Below, piece by piece: positions 8,448-16,924 of a DNA stretch of 64,000 nt (position 1 is the stretch's first letter; the number at the start of each line of letters is the position of its first letter). The translations under genes and the position numbers were made by a program. The notes below the pieces were generated by a model, which was given only the letters and a program-made list of their open reading frames with translations, had not been told where the DNA came from and ran no database searches. The stretch comes from Enhydrobacter sp. Its GTDB lineage: Bacteria; Pseudomonadota; Alphaproteobacteria; Reyranellales; Reyranellaceae. The stretch spans positions 37,925-101,924 of the forward strand of contig JAHCJV010000008.1 of NCBI GenBank assembly GCA_026126105.1, in the 5' to 3' direction.

Positions 8448-8618
8448 ATGATCATGCGTACCCAGCCAACCTCGCCGGCCGCGCTTGGCCGTCAGCTCGA
8501 CGAATGGCGCTTGCCGCTCGAGTCCGATCCCGCCGTGGATGCGGCGGTGGTACGCATGCTGAACGCGATCGATCGGCACCTGCAGCGCCGGCAGGAGGCG
8601 CAGGAGAGAAAGAACTGA
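8448..8618 (+). CDS. possible small hypothetical protein
   Basis: This 56-codon frame has the residue balance of a real protein: a Pro-rich start, then LGRQLDEWRLPLESDPAVD, then a likely amphipathic helix (VVRMLNAIDRHLQRRQEAQ) and a charged end. A second ATG follows at 8454. I see no convincing ribosome site upstream. It sits alone between the palindromic repeat and a convergent Bug-protein gene. The function is unknown. It could be non-coding sequence that happens to be open; codon bias is the main support. Confidence 0.4.
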   Translation: MIMRTQPTSPAALGRQLDEWRLPLESDPAVDAAVVRMLNAIDRHLQRRQEAQERKN

Positions 8619-8634
8619 GGGTCAGCCCGTCAGC

Positions 8635-9651
8635 CTATTCGAGCTTCAGCCCGATCCTTTCGATCACGGCCTTCCAGCGCTCGGCTTCGGCGCGGTAGGA
8701 GGCGCCAAACGCTTCGGGAGCCAGCGGCTCGGCCGCGACGGCACCCAATCCGATCACACGCTCGCGATAGGCTGGATCGCTGATCACCGCATTGAGCTCG
8801 CGGTTGAGCTTCTCGACGATCGGCCGTGGCGTACCTTTAGGCGCGAGGACACCGTACCAGCCGGCGACGTCGAAGCCCGGATAGCCCTGCTCCTCTAGCG
8901 TCGGCACATCGGGCAAGGCTTCCAGCCGCTTCGCCGTCGTCACCCCGAGACCACGGATCTTGCCGCCGGCAATTCCCGCCTTCGCCTCGCCGATCGGCGC
9001 CACGAACACATCCATCTCGCCGCTCGACAAGGCGAGCATGGTCTGCGGAACGCTGCGATAGGGCACCATCTCGGCACGGCCGCCGATCCTCTGGATCCAC
9101 TGCTCGCCGACCAGATGCGCCAGGCTGCCGGGCGCCACGTTGGCGAACGTCACCTTGCCCGGATTGGCGCGGATGTGCTCGGCCAGCTCAGGCATCGAGC
9201 GCACGGCGAGACTCTCCCGGGCGAGGATCGCGAAGGGCGCCCACGCAAGCAGCGCGACCGGATCGAAGTCGCGATCGATGTCGTAGAGCAGCTTGGTATA
9301 GACGAACGGGTTCGTGACGATCAGGCTGGCGATGCAGAACAGCAGCGTGTAGCCGTCCGCGGGCGAGCGCGCCGCGATCTGCGCCGAGATGCCGCCGCCC
9401 GCGCCCGGCTTGCCGTCGACATAGAAACGCTGGCCGAGACGATCCGACAGCGCCTCGAATACGATCCGGCAATGCGTGTCGGTGATGCCGCCGGTCGAGG
9501 GCGACACGACGCGCACCGGCTTCGACGGCCAGTCGGTCTGCGCCCCGGCCTGTCCGGGCAGCAGCAACGGCGTCGCAGCCAGGAGGCCAAGGGCGCGCCG
9601 CCGCGATGGCGCTTCACGATGCCGGCAGAGGTCCTTCTCCCGAATGGTCAT
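8635..9651 (-). CDS. Bug/TctC-family solute-binding protein
   Basis: This 338-residue exported protein has a signal with RRRALGLLAATPLLLPG and likely cleavage near GAQT. The mature chain has the Bug-family pattern: VRVVSPSTGGITDT, then VDGKPGAGGGISAQ, then ARSPADGYTLLF, and LLYDIDRDFDPVALL. It should capture a carboxylated or aromatic ligand in the periplasm. The ATG at 9651 has GGAGG about 8 bases upstream. Its first 38 bases overlap the end of the alpha/beta hydrolase gene, and both follow a FAD monooxygenase, so ligand uptake and oxidation are probably linked. No tctAB genes are nearby. Confidence 0.87.
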   Translation of the reverse strand: MTIREKDLCRHREAPSRRRALGLLAATPLLLPGQAGAQTDWPSKPVRVVSPSTGGITDTHCRIVFEALSDRLGQRFYVDGKPGAGGGISAQIAARSPADGYTLLFCIASLIVTNPFVYTKLLYDIDRDFDPVALLAWAPFAILARESLAVRSMPELAEHIRANPGKVTFANVAPGSLAHLVGEQWIQRIGGRAEMVPYRSVPQTMLALSSGEMDVFVAPIGEAKAGIAGGKIRGLGVTTAKRLEALPDVPTLEEQGYPGFDVAGWYGVLAPKGTPRPIVEKLNRELNAVISDPAYRERVIGLGAVAAEPLAPEAFGASYRAEAERWKAVIERIGLKLE

Positions 9652-10444
9652 GGTCGTTTCCTCCGTCTTTTGCTTTCAGAAAGGCGATGACTTCGCGCGC
9701 CACGACGTCGGGCGCCTGCAGCGTCCCCACGTGACCGACTCCCGGCAGGACCAAGCGTCGCGATTGGGCGATCTCGCCCGCCAGCGAGAGCGTGTGCGCC
9801 GGCGGGATGAGCCGGTCGTCGGCGCCGACCAGCACCAGCGTCGGGGCCGTGATGGCCGCCAGATCGTTGGCCGGCGTTTGCGCGAGAATGCCGGCGCGAC
9901 GCTGCCTCTGCTCGGCGGTGCGCCCCTTACCGTTGAAGATGTCGACCACTTCGGGATGGGCGGCGATGTGCGCGGCCGGAAAGAAGTACCCGGCGATCTC
10001 CGCCGCCGTGCCGGGCAGGCCCGCGCGCAAGGCCGCCAGCCTGGAGAAGACGTCGGGGTTGATCGAGCTCGGCGTCAGGCCGGCGCGAAAGGTGCTCGAC
10101 AGCACCAGACGGTCGATCCGCCCGGGATGCCGCTCGGCCAGCACCTGCGCGATCACGCCGCCGAGCGAGGTGCCGAAGACATGCGCGCGGTCGTGGCCGA
10201 GCGCCGCGATGAGCGCGGCCGCATCGTCGGCCAACTCGGCAAGCCCGTACGGCAGCGATGGATTGCGCGTGCCGCCCGAATCGCGCTGGTCATAGGCGAT
10301 AACGGTGAAATGCTCGGCCAGCAGGGCGCCGAAGCCGGCGAACATGGAATGATCGGCCTCCGCGCCGTGGATCAGCACCACTGGAAGGCCCTCCCCGCTC
10401 ACCTTGCAGCAGATCGAGGTGCCGTTGGCTTCGATCCGAAGCAT
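9614..10444 (-). CDS. alpha/beta hydrolase of the aromatic-catabolism type
   Basis: This 276-residue cytosolic hydrolase shows PVVLIHGAEAD (oxyanion hole), the nucleophile elbow FGTSLGGV, an acid in VLVGADDRLIPP and the catalytic His in PGVGHVGTL. This layout is shared by 3-oxoadipate enol-lactonases (PcaD), ring-cleavage-product hydrolases and related esterases. The ATG at 10444 was preferred over a TTG at 10456 that overlaps the monooxygenase stop; neither has a strong ribosome site, so coupling to the upstream gene is likely. The far end runs 38 bases into the Bug-protein gene. A role in hydrolysing the product or substrate of the adjacent monooxygenase is inference from context. Confidence 0.82.
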   Translation of the reverse strand: MLRIEANGTSICCKVSGEGLPVVLIHGAEADHSMFAGFGALLAEHFTVIAYDQRDSGGTRNPSLPYGLAELADDAAALIAALGHDRAHVFGTSLGGVIAQVLAERHPGRIDRLVLSSTFRAGLTPSSINPDVFSRLAALRAGLPGTAAEIAGYFFPAAHIAAHPEVVDIFNGKGRTAEQRQRRAGILAQTPANDLAAITAPTLVLVGADDRLIPPAHTLSLAGEIAQSRRLVLPGVGHVGTLQAPDVVAREVIAFLKAKDGGNDHDHSGEGPLPAS

Positions 10445-10452
10445 CGCCGCGC

Positions 10453-12072
10453 TCAATGCAGCAGCGCGCCGAGCGCGCCCGCCAGCTCGCGGGCCGGATC
10501 GGCCGGAATGTAGGGCATGCGCCAGGCGACGTGGCCGTCGGGCCGCACCAGCACGGCGCCGCGCAATCCCATCTCGATGCCGTCGGCCGGATGAGCGTTG
10601 GGCAACTGGCGCAGCCCGAGCGGCATGCCGAGCTTCGAGGACACGTCGCGGCCGGCCTCCAGCCAGGCGTCGCCCAGCGGGCCCGCGACGACCGTGAAGT
10701 CCTGGTCGAACCAGTCGAGCGTCGAGTGCTTCCGCGCGGGGTCGAGCCAGATGTGCGGGAAGCGCCCGCCCGGCCGGTCGCTCGGCGTGTAGTAGCGCGT
10801 GAGATGGCCGCCCTTCGGCGTGCCGTCGGGAATCACCGCGCCTTCCTCGTAGGTGAAGCCCAGCGCCTGGCCGATGCTGTGCAGGTGGTTGTCGAGATCG
10901 TTGATCCAGAAGCGGATATGATCGTCGTTGCCGGAGCGGATCGCCTGCTCCATGCGCAGGAAGCGCGTGCGGTTGCCGACGCTGAAATCGGCATTGGACT
11001 GCGCCACCGGCCGCCGCTCGACGTCGTAGCTGTCGAGCAACTTGTCCGAGGCCCAGCCGCGCAGCACATAAACCAGCTTCCAGGTGAGGTTGTGCGCGTC
11101 CTGCACGCCGGAGTTGAGGCCGAATCCGCCGGTCGGCGGAAAGCGATGGGCGGCGTCACCGACCAGGAAGACGCGCCGCTTGCGGAACGTCGCGGCGACC
11201 TGCCGGCTCATCCGCCAGATCGAGCGGTTGAGCAGCGTCACGTCGAGGTCGGGCACGCCGACATGCTTGCGGATCATCTCGATCGTCTCGGCATCCGTCC
11301 ACGGACGCGGCCGCTCGTCCTTCTCGTGGCCGATCTGGATGATGCTGAGCCAGCGGTCGCGTCCGTTGGTGTTGAGGATGCCGGCGCGCGGAACGCCCGG
11401 CGTCTTCGAATAGACCTGGTAACCGGCGGCCTCGCGCGCGAGCGGGAAGCGCGACAGGTCGGCGCGCCAGTATTCGTTGAGCAGCACCGCCATCGACGCC
11501 GGCCCGATCATGTCGATGCCCGCCTTCTGTCGGGTCCGGCTGCCCGCGCCGTCGCACGCCAGCAGGTATTTCGCCCGCCAACGCTCGGTCTCGCCGGAAT
11601 CGACGGAGCGGATCTCGCATTCGACGCCGTCGTCCGTCTCCTCGAAGCCGACGAACTCGGTCGAGAAACGCACCTGCACGCGATTGGAGTGCTCGATGAC
11701 GCGGTAGATCTCCTCCTCGACCGCGTCTTGCGCCACCAGGCATTTCCAGGCCGGCGTCTGGCCGAGGTTGGGCTCGGGCCGCGAGCGGCCGATCTCGCGG
11801 CCGGCGATGCTCTCGACCTGGACGAACATGTCGGAATTGTCCTGCAGGCCGCGGTCGCGGATGCGCTGCTCGATCCCCCACTGGCGGAAGATCTCCATGG
11901 TGCGCACCCAGCAGCCGCGCGATTTCGGATGATCGGTCGTCGTCGGACTCTTCTCGACGATCACGGCGTCGATGCCGAAGCGATCGAGCAGCAGGCCCAT
12001 CGCCAGCCCGACCGGGCCGCCGCCGACGATGAAGACCGATGTGCGTCGCTGACTGTCCGTGGCTTCGGCCAT
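10453..12072 (-). CDS. FAD-dependent aromatic hydroxylase (PheA/TfdB-type monooxygenase)
   Basis: This 539-residue class A flavoprotein monooxygenase has a dinucleotide fold at FIVGGGPVGLAMGLLLDRFG, the DG motif in LLACDGAGSRTR, and the GD motif in GDAAHRFPPTGGFGLNSG that binds FAD ribityl. The C-terminal thioredoxin-like region found in phenol hydroxylases (TfdB, MhpA, PheA) fits the length. It should hydroxylate a phenolic or related aromatic acid using NAD(P)H and oxygen. The start at 12072 follows AAGGAAG. The gene is divergent from a LysR regulator and heads a three-gene set with a hydrolase and a Bug-family binding protein, which is a typical small catabolic operon. The substrate is unknown. 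Confidence 0.87.
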   Translation of the reverse strand: MAEATDSQRRTSVFIVGGGPVGLAMGLLLDRFGIDAVIVEKSPTTTDHPKSRGCWVRTMEIFRQWGIEQRIRDRGLQDNSDMFVQVESIAGREIGRSRPEPNLGQTPAWKCLVAQDAVEEEIYRVIEHSNRVQVRFSTEFVGFEETDDGVECEIRSVDSGETERWRAKYLLACDGAGSRTRQKAGIDMIGPASMAVLLNEYWRADLSRFPLAREAAGYQVYSKTPGVPRAGILNTNGRDRWLSIIQIGHEKDERPRPWTDAETIEMIRKHVGVPDLDVTLLNRSIWRMSRQVAATFRKRRVFLVGDAAHRFPPTGGFGLNSGVQDAHNLTWKLVYVLRGWASDKLLDSYDVERRPVAQSNADFSVGNRTRFLRMEQAIRSGNDDHIRFWINDLDNHLHSIGQALGFTYEEGAVIPDGTPKGGHLTRYYTPSDRPGGRFPHIWLDPARKHSTLDWFDQDFTVVAGPLGDAWLEAGRDVSSKLGMPLGLRQLPNAHPADGIEMGLRGAVLVRPDGHVAWRMPYIPADPARELAGALGALLH

Positions 12073-12129
12073 GCGCTTCCTTCTGCTTCGTTGCGCCGAG
12101 TTTCCAGGCCAGCCCTCGATCTCGCCAGA

Positions 12130-12142
12130 ATATGTTTGATAT
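12130..12142. promoter_or_regulatory. candidate LysR-type binding dyad
   Basis: The 103-base gap between the divergent monooxygenase and lysR genes contains ATAT at 12130-12133 and again at 12139-12142, separated by GTTTG. This is a small symmetric AT-rich site of the kind LysR proteins bind (T-N11-A class). A second pair of complementary arms, GATCTCG and CGAGATC, flanks it at a wider distance. The position between the two starts is as expected for an autoregulated LysR gene. Confidence 0.35.
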
Positions 12143-12175
12143 GCTCTCCATCTTGTTTCGAGATCAGGGGTTCCC

Positions 12176-13075
12176 ATGGATCTGCGCCAGCTCCGCTACT
12201 TCGTGGCCGTCGCCGAACGCGGCGGCTTCGGCACGGCCGCCAGCGCGCTCAATGTCGCGCAGTCGGCGCTCAGCCGGCACATCCGCGTTCTGGAAGAGGA
12301 ACTCGGCGGCGCCCTGCTGGTCCGCGGCGCGCGCGGCGTCTCCGTCACCGAGTCGGGCAAGGTGCTGCTCGACCGCAGCCGCCGGCTGCTCGGCAGCCTC
12401 GACGACATCAAGGCCGAGGTGCAGACCGAGAACCGCGAGCCGAGCGGCACGGTGCGGCTCGGGGCACCCTCCAGCCTGGCCGACATCTTCTATGCGCCGC
12501 TCGCCCGCCTGTTCGCCGCCCGCTTCCCGCGCGTCCAGTTCGAGCTGAGCGAAGGGCTGACGGAGGAGATGACCGATCGGCTGCTGCGCGGCGAGATCGA
12601 TATCGCCCTGGTCTCGGCGCCACGGCCAAACGACCACCTCGAGTACGAGACGCTGGTGGTCGAGCAGGTGTTCGTGATCGGCCCGCCGGGCGATCCCCTG
12701 CTCGAATCAGGTACGATCACGCGCAAGGCGTTCGAAGCGTTGCCTGCCGTGGTGCGCCCGCTGAGCCGCAACCCCTTCCCGCCTGCGACCCCGTCCGCGT
12801 TCCGCGTCGAGAGCATGACGCCGCTCAAGCAGATGGTGATGGACGGGCTGGGCTACGGCCTTCTGCCCTTCTCCGGCATTCACCAGGAGGTGGCGAACGG
12901 CACGCTGTCGGCTGCGCTGGTGCCATGGATGCGCGCCGATCGCGTGCTCGCCCTGCCGCGCGGCCGCCCGGTGAGCCGCGCCACGCGCGAGACCGTGACT
13001 GTCCTGAAGGCGGTCTGCCGGAGCCTCGTTGCCGAGAGGAAGATCCTGAGGGCAACGCGGTCCGGCAGGAGCTGA
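12176..13075 (+). CDS. LysR-family transcriptional regulator
   Basis: This 299-residue protein has a typical N-terminal winged helix (MDLRQLRYFVAVAERGGFG, then LNVAQSALSRHIRVLEEELG). A co-inducer-binding domain follows from about residue 90 (GTVRLGAPSSLADIF). It should bind DNA as a tetramer and activate the divergent monooxygenase operon when a pathway compound is present, which is the usual arrangement for this family. The start leaves a normal-length N-terminus. Its stop is one base from the stop of the convergent TRAP-type binding-protein gene. The inducer is not known. Confidence 0.9.
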   Translation: MDLRQLRYFVAVAERGGFGTAASALNVAQSALSRHIRVLEEELGGALLVRGARGVSVTESGKVLLDRSRRLLGSLDDIKAEVQTENREPSGTVRLGAPSSLADIFYAPLARLFAARFPRVQFELSEGLTEEMTDRLLRGEIDIALVSAPRPNDHLEYETLVVEQVFVIGPPGDPLLESGTITRKAFEALPAVVRPLSRNPFPPATPSAFRVESMTPLKQMVMDGLGYGLLPFSGIHQEVANGTLSAALVPWMRADRVLALPRGRPVSRATRETVTVLKAVCRSLVAERKILRATRSGRS

Positions 13076-13076
13076 T

Positions 13077-14171
13077 CTAGGCCGGTGCCGAGCGGTAGAC
13101 TGAGTTCTCGGCGCGAGTGTCGGCGATCGAGAACCAGCGATGCTGGTTGGCCCGGAACGCGCGCCAGTTGGCCAGGATCTTCTTGAACTGCTCGTTCGCC
13201 GCGGCCTCCTCGTCGAGCACCTGCTCGAGCGCCACGCGCAGCGCCTTGATGATCTCGTCCGGCAGCACGGTGAGCTGCGTTCCTGCAGCGACGAGCCGGG
13301 CGATAGCCTCCGCGTTCTTGGCGTCGTAGGCCGCGAGCATCTCGGTCATCGAGTAGTTGCAGGCGTAGCGGAGCACGGCCTGATAGCGCGCTGGCAGCGA
13401 CGCCCACGCCGCCTTGCCGATCATCAGCTGATTCACCGCCTCGAGCTCCATGACGCCCGGCGTGTAGTAGTATTTCGCGACCTTGTTGAAGCCGAGCTTC
13501 TCGTCGTCGTAGGGACCGACCCATTCGCAGGCGTCGATCGTGCCGCGCTCGAGCGAGGGGTAGATGTCGCCGCCAGCAATCTGCTGCGGGACGACGCCGA
13601 GCTTGCCCATCACCTTGCCGCCGAACCCGGCAGTGCGCATCTTCAGGCCGTCGAGGTCCTTGGGAGTCTTCAGCTCCTTGCGGAACCAGCCGAACATCTG
13701 GCCGCCGGTCTGGCCGGCCGGCAAAGCCACCACGCCGAAGCTGTCATAGACCTCGTCCATCAGCTTGCGACCGTCGCCGAACATCATCCAGGCATTCTGC
13801 ATGCGCGGCGTCAGGCCGAACGGCAGCGATCCGTCGAAGATGAAGGACGGGTTCTTGCCGATGTAATAGCCGGTGTAGGTGTGGCCGCATTCGACGGTGT
13901 TGTTGGCAACGGCGTCGAGCACCTGCAGGCCGGGCACGAGCTCGCCGGCGCCGAACGCGCGAATCTCGAACTTGCCGTCGGTCATCTCGCCGGTGATGCG
14001 GGCGATCGTCTGCGACGCGCCGAACAAGGTGTCGAGGCTCTTGGGGAAGCTCGATGCCAGGCGCCACTTGATCACGGGGTCCGATTGCGCGAGGGCGGGC
14101 GCGGCCAGCGTGCCGGCAGCCACCGTCGCGGCGGCGGCGGCAGGCAGGAATTTCCGGCGTGAAACAGTCAT
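13077..14171 (-). CDS. TRAP-type solute-binding protein (DctP family)
   Basis: This 364-residue exported protein begins MTVSRRKFLPAAAAATVAAG, a clear twin-arginine signal with cleavage near ALAQ. The mature chain matches DctP/TakP-like binding proteins: IKWRLASSFPKSLDT, then LKTPKDLDGLKMR (a well-conserved TRAP motif), then the CEWVGPYDD segment seen in the 2-oxoacid-binding subgroup. Such proteins feed DctQM-type permeases driven by sodium. No dctQ or dctM lies in the window, so it is an orphan here. It follows the SDR gene by 31 bases on the same strand, so a hydroxy- or keto-acid ligand handled by that enzyme is plausible. Confidence 0.88.
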   Translation of the reverse strand: MTVSRRKFLPAAAAATVAAGTLAAPALAQSDPVIKWRLASSFPKSLDTLFGASQTIARITGEMTDGKFEIRAFGAGELVPGLQVLDAVANNTVECGHTYTGYYIGKNPSFIFDGSLPFGLTPRMQNAWMMFGDGRKLMDEVYDSFGVVALPAGQTGGQMFGWFRKELKTPKDLDGLKMRTAGFGGKVMGKLGVVPQQIAGGDIYPSLERGTIDACEWVGPYDDEKLGFNKVAKYYYTPGVMELEAVNQLMIGKAAWASLPARYQAVLRYACNYSMTEMLAAYDAKNAEAIARLVAAGTQLTVLPDEIIKALRVALEQVLDEEAAANEQFKKILANWRAFRANQHRWFSIADTRAENSVYRSAPA

Positions 14172-14202
14172 TTGTTATCTCCTCCTGATGTTTGACGAAA
14201 GA

Positions 14203-14985
14203 CTACGCCGCGCTCCAACCGCCGTCGATGGAAATGGCGGAGCCCGTCGTGTCTGCCCCGTCCGGCCCGCACAGGAAGGCGATCAGTCCGGCCACCCGCT
14301 CCGGCGACACGAACCGTCCCGACGGCTGGCGCGACCCCATGAAGGCCTTGACCGCCTCATCGCGCGGCAGCTTCTCCTTCGCCATGAAGTCGGCGAGGCG
14401 CTGCTCGATCGCCGGCGTGGGCGACGAGCCGGGGCAGAGGGCATTGCAGGTGATGTTCTGCGCAGCAGTCTCGAGTGCAACCGCGCGGGTAAAGCCGATC
14501 AGCGCCGTCTTGGTCGTCACGTAGTCGACCCTGTTGACGACGGCCCGCAGGCCGAAAATCGAGGCGATGTTCACGATGCGCCCAAAGTCGCGCTCGCGCA
14601 TTCCGGGCAGGATCAGGCGCGTGGTGTGGAATGCCGAGGAGAGATTGACCGCGAGCGCACGGTCCCAGTCCTCCGGCTTGAAGTGCTCGATTGGCGCGAA
14701 GTGTCGCACGACGGCGTTGTTGACCAGGATGTCGACGCCGCCGAATTCCGCCAAGGCCGCCTCGACCAGCGCCGTTATCTCGGCCGGCTTCGCAAGGTCC
14801 GCGCCGTGATGCAGCACCGCAACGCCGTGGGTCTCGGCAATCCGCCGCCGGTTGGCCTCGATCGTCGCGGCGTCGCCGAGGCCGTTCATCACGATACTGC
14901 AGCCATGCGACGCGAGCCGCTCGACCGTTGCGAGCCCGAGCCCCTGGGTCGAGCCGGTCACTAGCGCGGTTTTGCCTTTCAGCAT
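14203..14985 (-). CDS. short-chain dehydrogenase, 3-hydroxybutyrate-dehydrogenase-like
   Basis: This 260-residue classical SDR has the cofactor motif TGSTQGLGLAT, the NNA motif (here NNAV rather than NNAG), Ser 142, and catalytic YVTTK (Tyr 155, Lys 159). The N-terminus MLKGKTALVTGST and the segment MNGLGDAATIEA are characteristic of D-3-hydroxybutyrate dehydrogenases, which interconvert 3-hydroxybutyrate and acetoacetate with NAD. The substituted Gly in NNAG and local differences near the active site mean a related hydroxyacid is also possible. It sits upstream of a TRAP-type binding protein on the same strand and is divergent from a beta-hydroxyacid dehydrogenase. Confidence 0.85.
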   Translation of the reverse strand: MLKGKTALVTGSTQGLGLATVERLASHGCSIVMNGLGDAATIEANRRRIAETHGVAVLHHGADLAKPAEITALVEAALAEFGGVDILVNNAVVRHFAPIEHFKPEDWDRALAVNLSSAFHTTRLILPGMRERDFGRIVNIASIFGLRAVVNRVDYVTTKTALIGFTRAVALETAAQNITCNALCPGSSPTPAIEQRLADFMAKEKLPRDEAVKAFMGSRQPSGRFVSPERVAGLIAFLCGPDGADTTGSAISIDGGWSAA

Positions 14986-15035
14986 GTTTCCTCTCCGATG
15001 CTAGCTTAGCAGCCAACGCGAGCGTGGAGGAAACA

Positions 15036-15926
15036 ATGGCAGTGGTGGGCTTCGTCGGGGTCGGACGGATGGGCGGCCCGATGGCCTCGCGTCTGCTCGA
15101 TGCAGGCTATGAACTGTGCATCTACGACGTGTCGCCAGAAGCGATGAAGCCCTTTGCCGAACGCGGCGCACAGATCGCGGCCTCGCCCGCCGAGGTCGCC
15201 TCGCAGGCCAAGATCGTGCTGATCAGCCTGCCGACACCCGACATCGTCCGCGAGGTGGCGCTGGGCGGCAATGCCGGCCTCATCAACGGTTCGAGCGTCA
15301 AATTGGTGATCGACCTGTCGACCACCGGACCCGGCGTCGCCGCGGAAGTGGCCGGCAAACTCGCCCAGCGCCGCATCGGCTGGGTCGACTCGCCGGTGAG
15401 CGGCGGGGTGACCGGCGCCAAGGCCGGCACGCTCGCGGTCATGGTGTCCTGCCCGAAGAAGGTCTACGGCGAGATCGAGCCGATGATGAAGACGTTCGGC
15501 AAGCTGTTCTTCGCCGGCGAGAAGCCCGGCATGGCGCAGACCGCCAAGCTCGCCAACAATTTGCTGGCTGCGGCGGCGATGGTGGCAACCTCCGAGGTCA
15601 TGGCGATGGGCGTGAAGGCAGGCCTCGATGCCAAGGTGCTGATCGACATCATCAACGCCTCGAGCGGGCGCAACAGTGCCACGCAGGACAAGTTCCCGCG
15701 CGCCATCCTGCCCCGCACCTTCGATTTCGGCTTCGCGACCGGGCTGTCCTACAAGGACGTCCGTCTCTGCGTCGAAGAAGCCGAAGCGATGGGCGTGCCG
15801 ATGGTCGTCGGCGGCGCGGTGCGCGAGATGCTCGCCATCACCCGCGCCCGCTTCGGCGCCGACTCCGACTTCACGCATATCGCGAAGGTGCTGGAGGAAT
15901 GGGCCGGCGTGGAGATCAAGGGCTAG
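15036..15926 (+). CDS. beta-hydroxyacid dehydrogenase (3-hydroxyisobutyrate / tartronate-semialdehyde reductase family)
   Basis: This 296-residue protein has the N-terminal NAD(P) fold with VGFVGVGRMGGPMASRLL, the substrate-binding DSPVSGGVTGAKAGTL segment and the catalytic Lys in KLANNLLAAA. These define the family that includes 3-hydroxyisobutyrate dehydrogenase and 2-hydroxy-3-oxopropionate reductase (GlxR/GarR). The specific substrate cannot be assigned by eye. The ATG at 15036 has GGAGG at good spacing. It is divergent from the SDR gene with 50 bases between the starts, and converges with a Bug-protein gene. A role in short hydroxyacid turnover fits these neighbours. Confidence 0.88.
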   Translation: MAVVGFVGVGRMGGPMASRLLDAGYELCIYDVSPEAMKPFAERGAQIAASPAEVASQAKIVLISLPTPDIVREVALGGNAGLINGSSVKLVIDLSTTGPGVAAEVAGKLAQRRIGWVDSPVSGGVTGAKAGTLAVMVSCPKKVYGEIEPMMKTFGKLFFAGEKPGMAQTAKLANNLLAAAAMVATSEVMAMGVKAGLDAKVLIDIINASSGRNSATQDKFPRAILPRTFDFGFATGLSYKDVRLCVEEAEAMGVPMVVGGAVREMLAITRARFGADSDFTHIAKVLEEWAGVEIKG

Positions 15927-15958
15927 CGGCCCCGATACGGACTACGGAACGGCGCGGG

Positions 15959-16924
15959 TCACTCGAACTTGAGCTTCGCGTCGGCGGCCACCTTGGTCCA
16001 GGTGGCAATGGCCTTGTCGAACGCTGCGGTGAATTGCTCGGGCGTGTTGGTCGCGGGCTCTAGGCCGATGGCGAGGATCTTTGCCTTCACGTCTGGCTGG
16101 GCGAGGATCGCAACGATTTCCTTGTGCAACAGCGCCACGATGTCCTTCGGGGTGCCGCCCGGCACCATGAAGCCGTTCCACGTGTCGGCCGCATAGCCCT
16201 CGAAGCCCGCGGCGGCGATGGTGGGCAGCTTCTCGTGATTGACCGGCGGCGTGTCGGTGAGCGCCGCGAGCGCCCGGACCTTGCCGTCATCGACCAGGCC
16301 CGACATTCCCGCAAGCGTGTCGATGATCACCGGCACCTCGTTGCTGAGCAGCGCCTGCAGGGCGGGCGCGCTGCCCTTGTAGGGGACCGCCACGACGTCG
16401 AGGCCGACGCCCAGCTTCATGCGCTCGAGCGTGAGATGGGCAGTGCCGCCGAGGCCTGGACTGACACCGACCGAGACCGCACCGGGTTTCGTCTTCGCGT
16501 AGTCGACGAACTCCTTCATCGTCTTGAACGGTGCGGCGGGATTGGCGGCGAAGACCATCGGCACCTTGACCGCGTAGGTCAGCGGCTGCAGGTCCTTGTG
16601 CACGTCGAACTTCACCGTCCTGGGCTGAGTCGCGACCTGGATGGCAAGGCCGGAACTCACCATGACGATGGTGTAGCCATCGGGTTTGGCGCGGGCGCCG
16701 ATTTCCGCACCGATCAGGCCGAGTGCGCCCGGCTTGTTGTCGATCGTGACCGGCTGGCCCAGCCGTTCGCTCAGCTTCTGGCCGACCACGCGCGCCACGG
16801 TATCAGCCGGTCCGCCAGGCGGGAGCGGCACGACGATCGTGATGGCACGTTCGGGATATGCCGCTCGTGCGGGCAGCGCGAACGCCAGTGACAGGAGCAA
16901 GCCTGCGATAATTTTCTTGATCAT
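15959..16924 (-). CDS. Bug/TctC-family solute-binding protein coupled to a Rieske oxygenase
   Basis: This 321-residue protein has a signal peptide (MIKKIIAGLLLSLAFALPARA). The Bug-family pattern follows: ITIVVPLPPGGPADTVAR, then TIDNKPGALGLIGAE, then GARAKPDGYTIV. The gene starts inside the stop of the Rieske oxygenase gene (ATGA), so the two are translationally coupled. This suggests that the binding protein brings in the oxygenase substrate, possibly an aromatic or carboxylated compound. It is the third orphan TctC homologue in the window and shares no close sequence block with the other two beyond the family motifs. Confidence 0.88.
   Translation of the reverse strand: MIKKIIAGLLLSLAFALPARAAYPERAITIVVPLPPGGPADTVARVVGQKLSERLGQPVTIDNKPGALGLIGAEIGARAKPDGYTIVMVSSGLAIQVATQPRTVKFDVHKDLQPLTYAVKVPMVFAANPAAPFKTMKEFVDYAKTKPGAVSVGVSPGLGGTAHLTLERMKLGVGLDVVAVPYKGSAPALQALLSNEVPVIIDTLAGMSGLVDDGKVRALAALTDTPPVNHEKLPTIAAAGFEGYAADTWNGFMVPGGTPKDIVALLHKEIVAILAQPDVKAKILAIGLEPATNTPEQFTAAFDKAIATWTKVAADAKLKFE

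Noticed and set aside
10456..13080. An 874-codon open frame on the + strand across the monooxygenase and LysR region
   Set aside because: It is antisense to a clear FAD monooxygenase and partly out of frame with a clear LysR gene; the translation is Arg/Ala/His-rich with no domain, as expected from GC-rich shadow frames.
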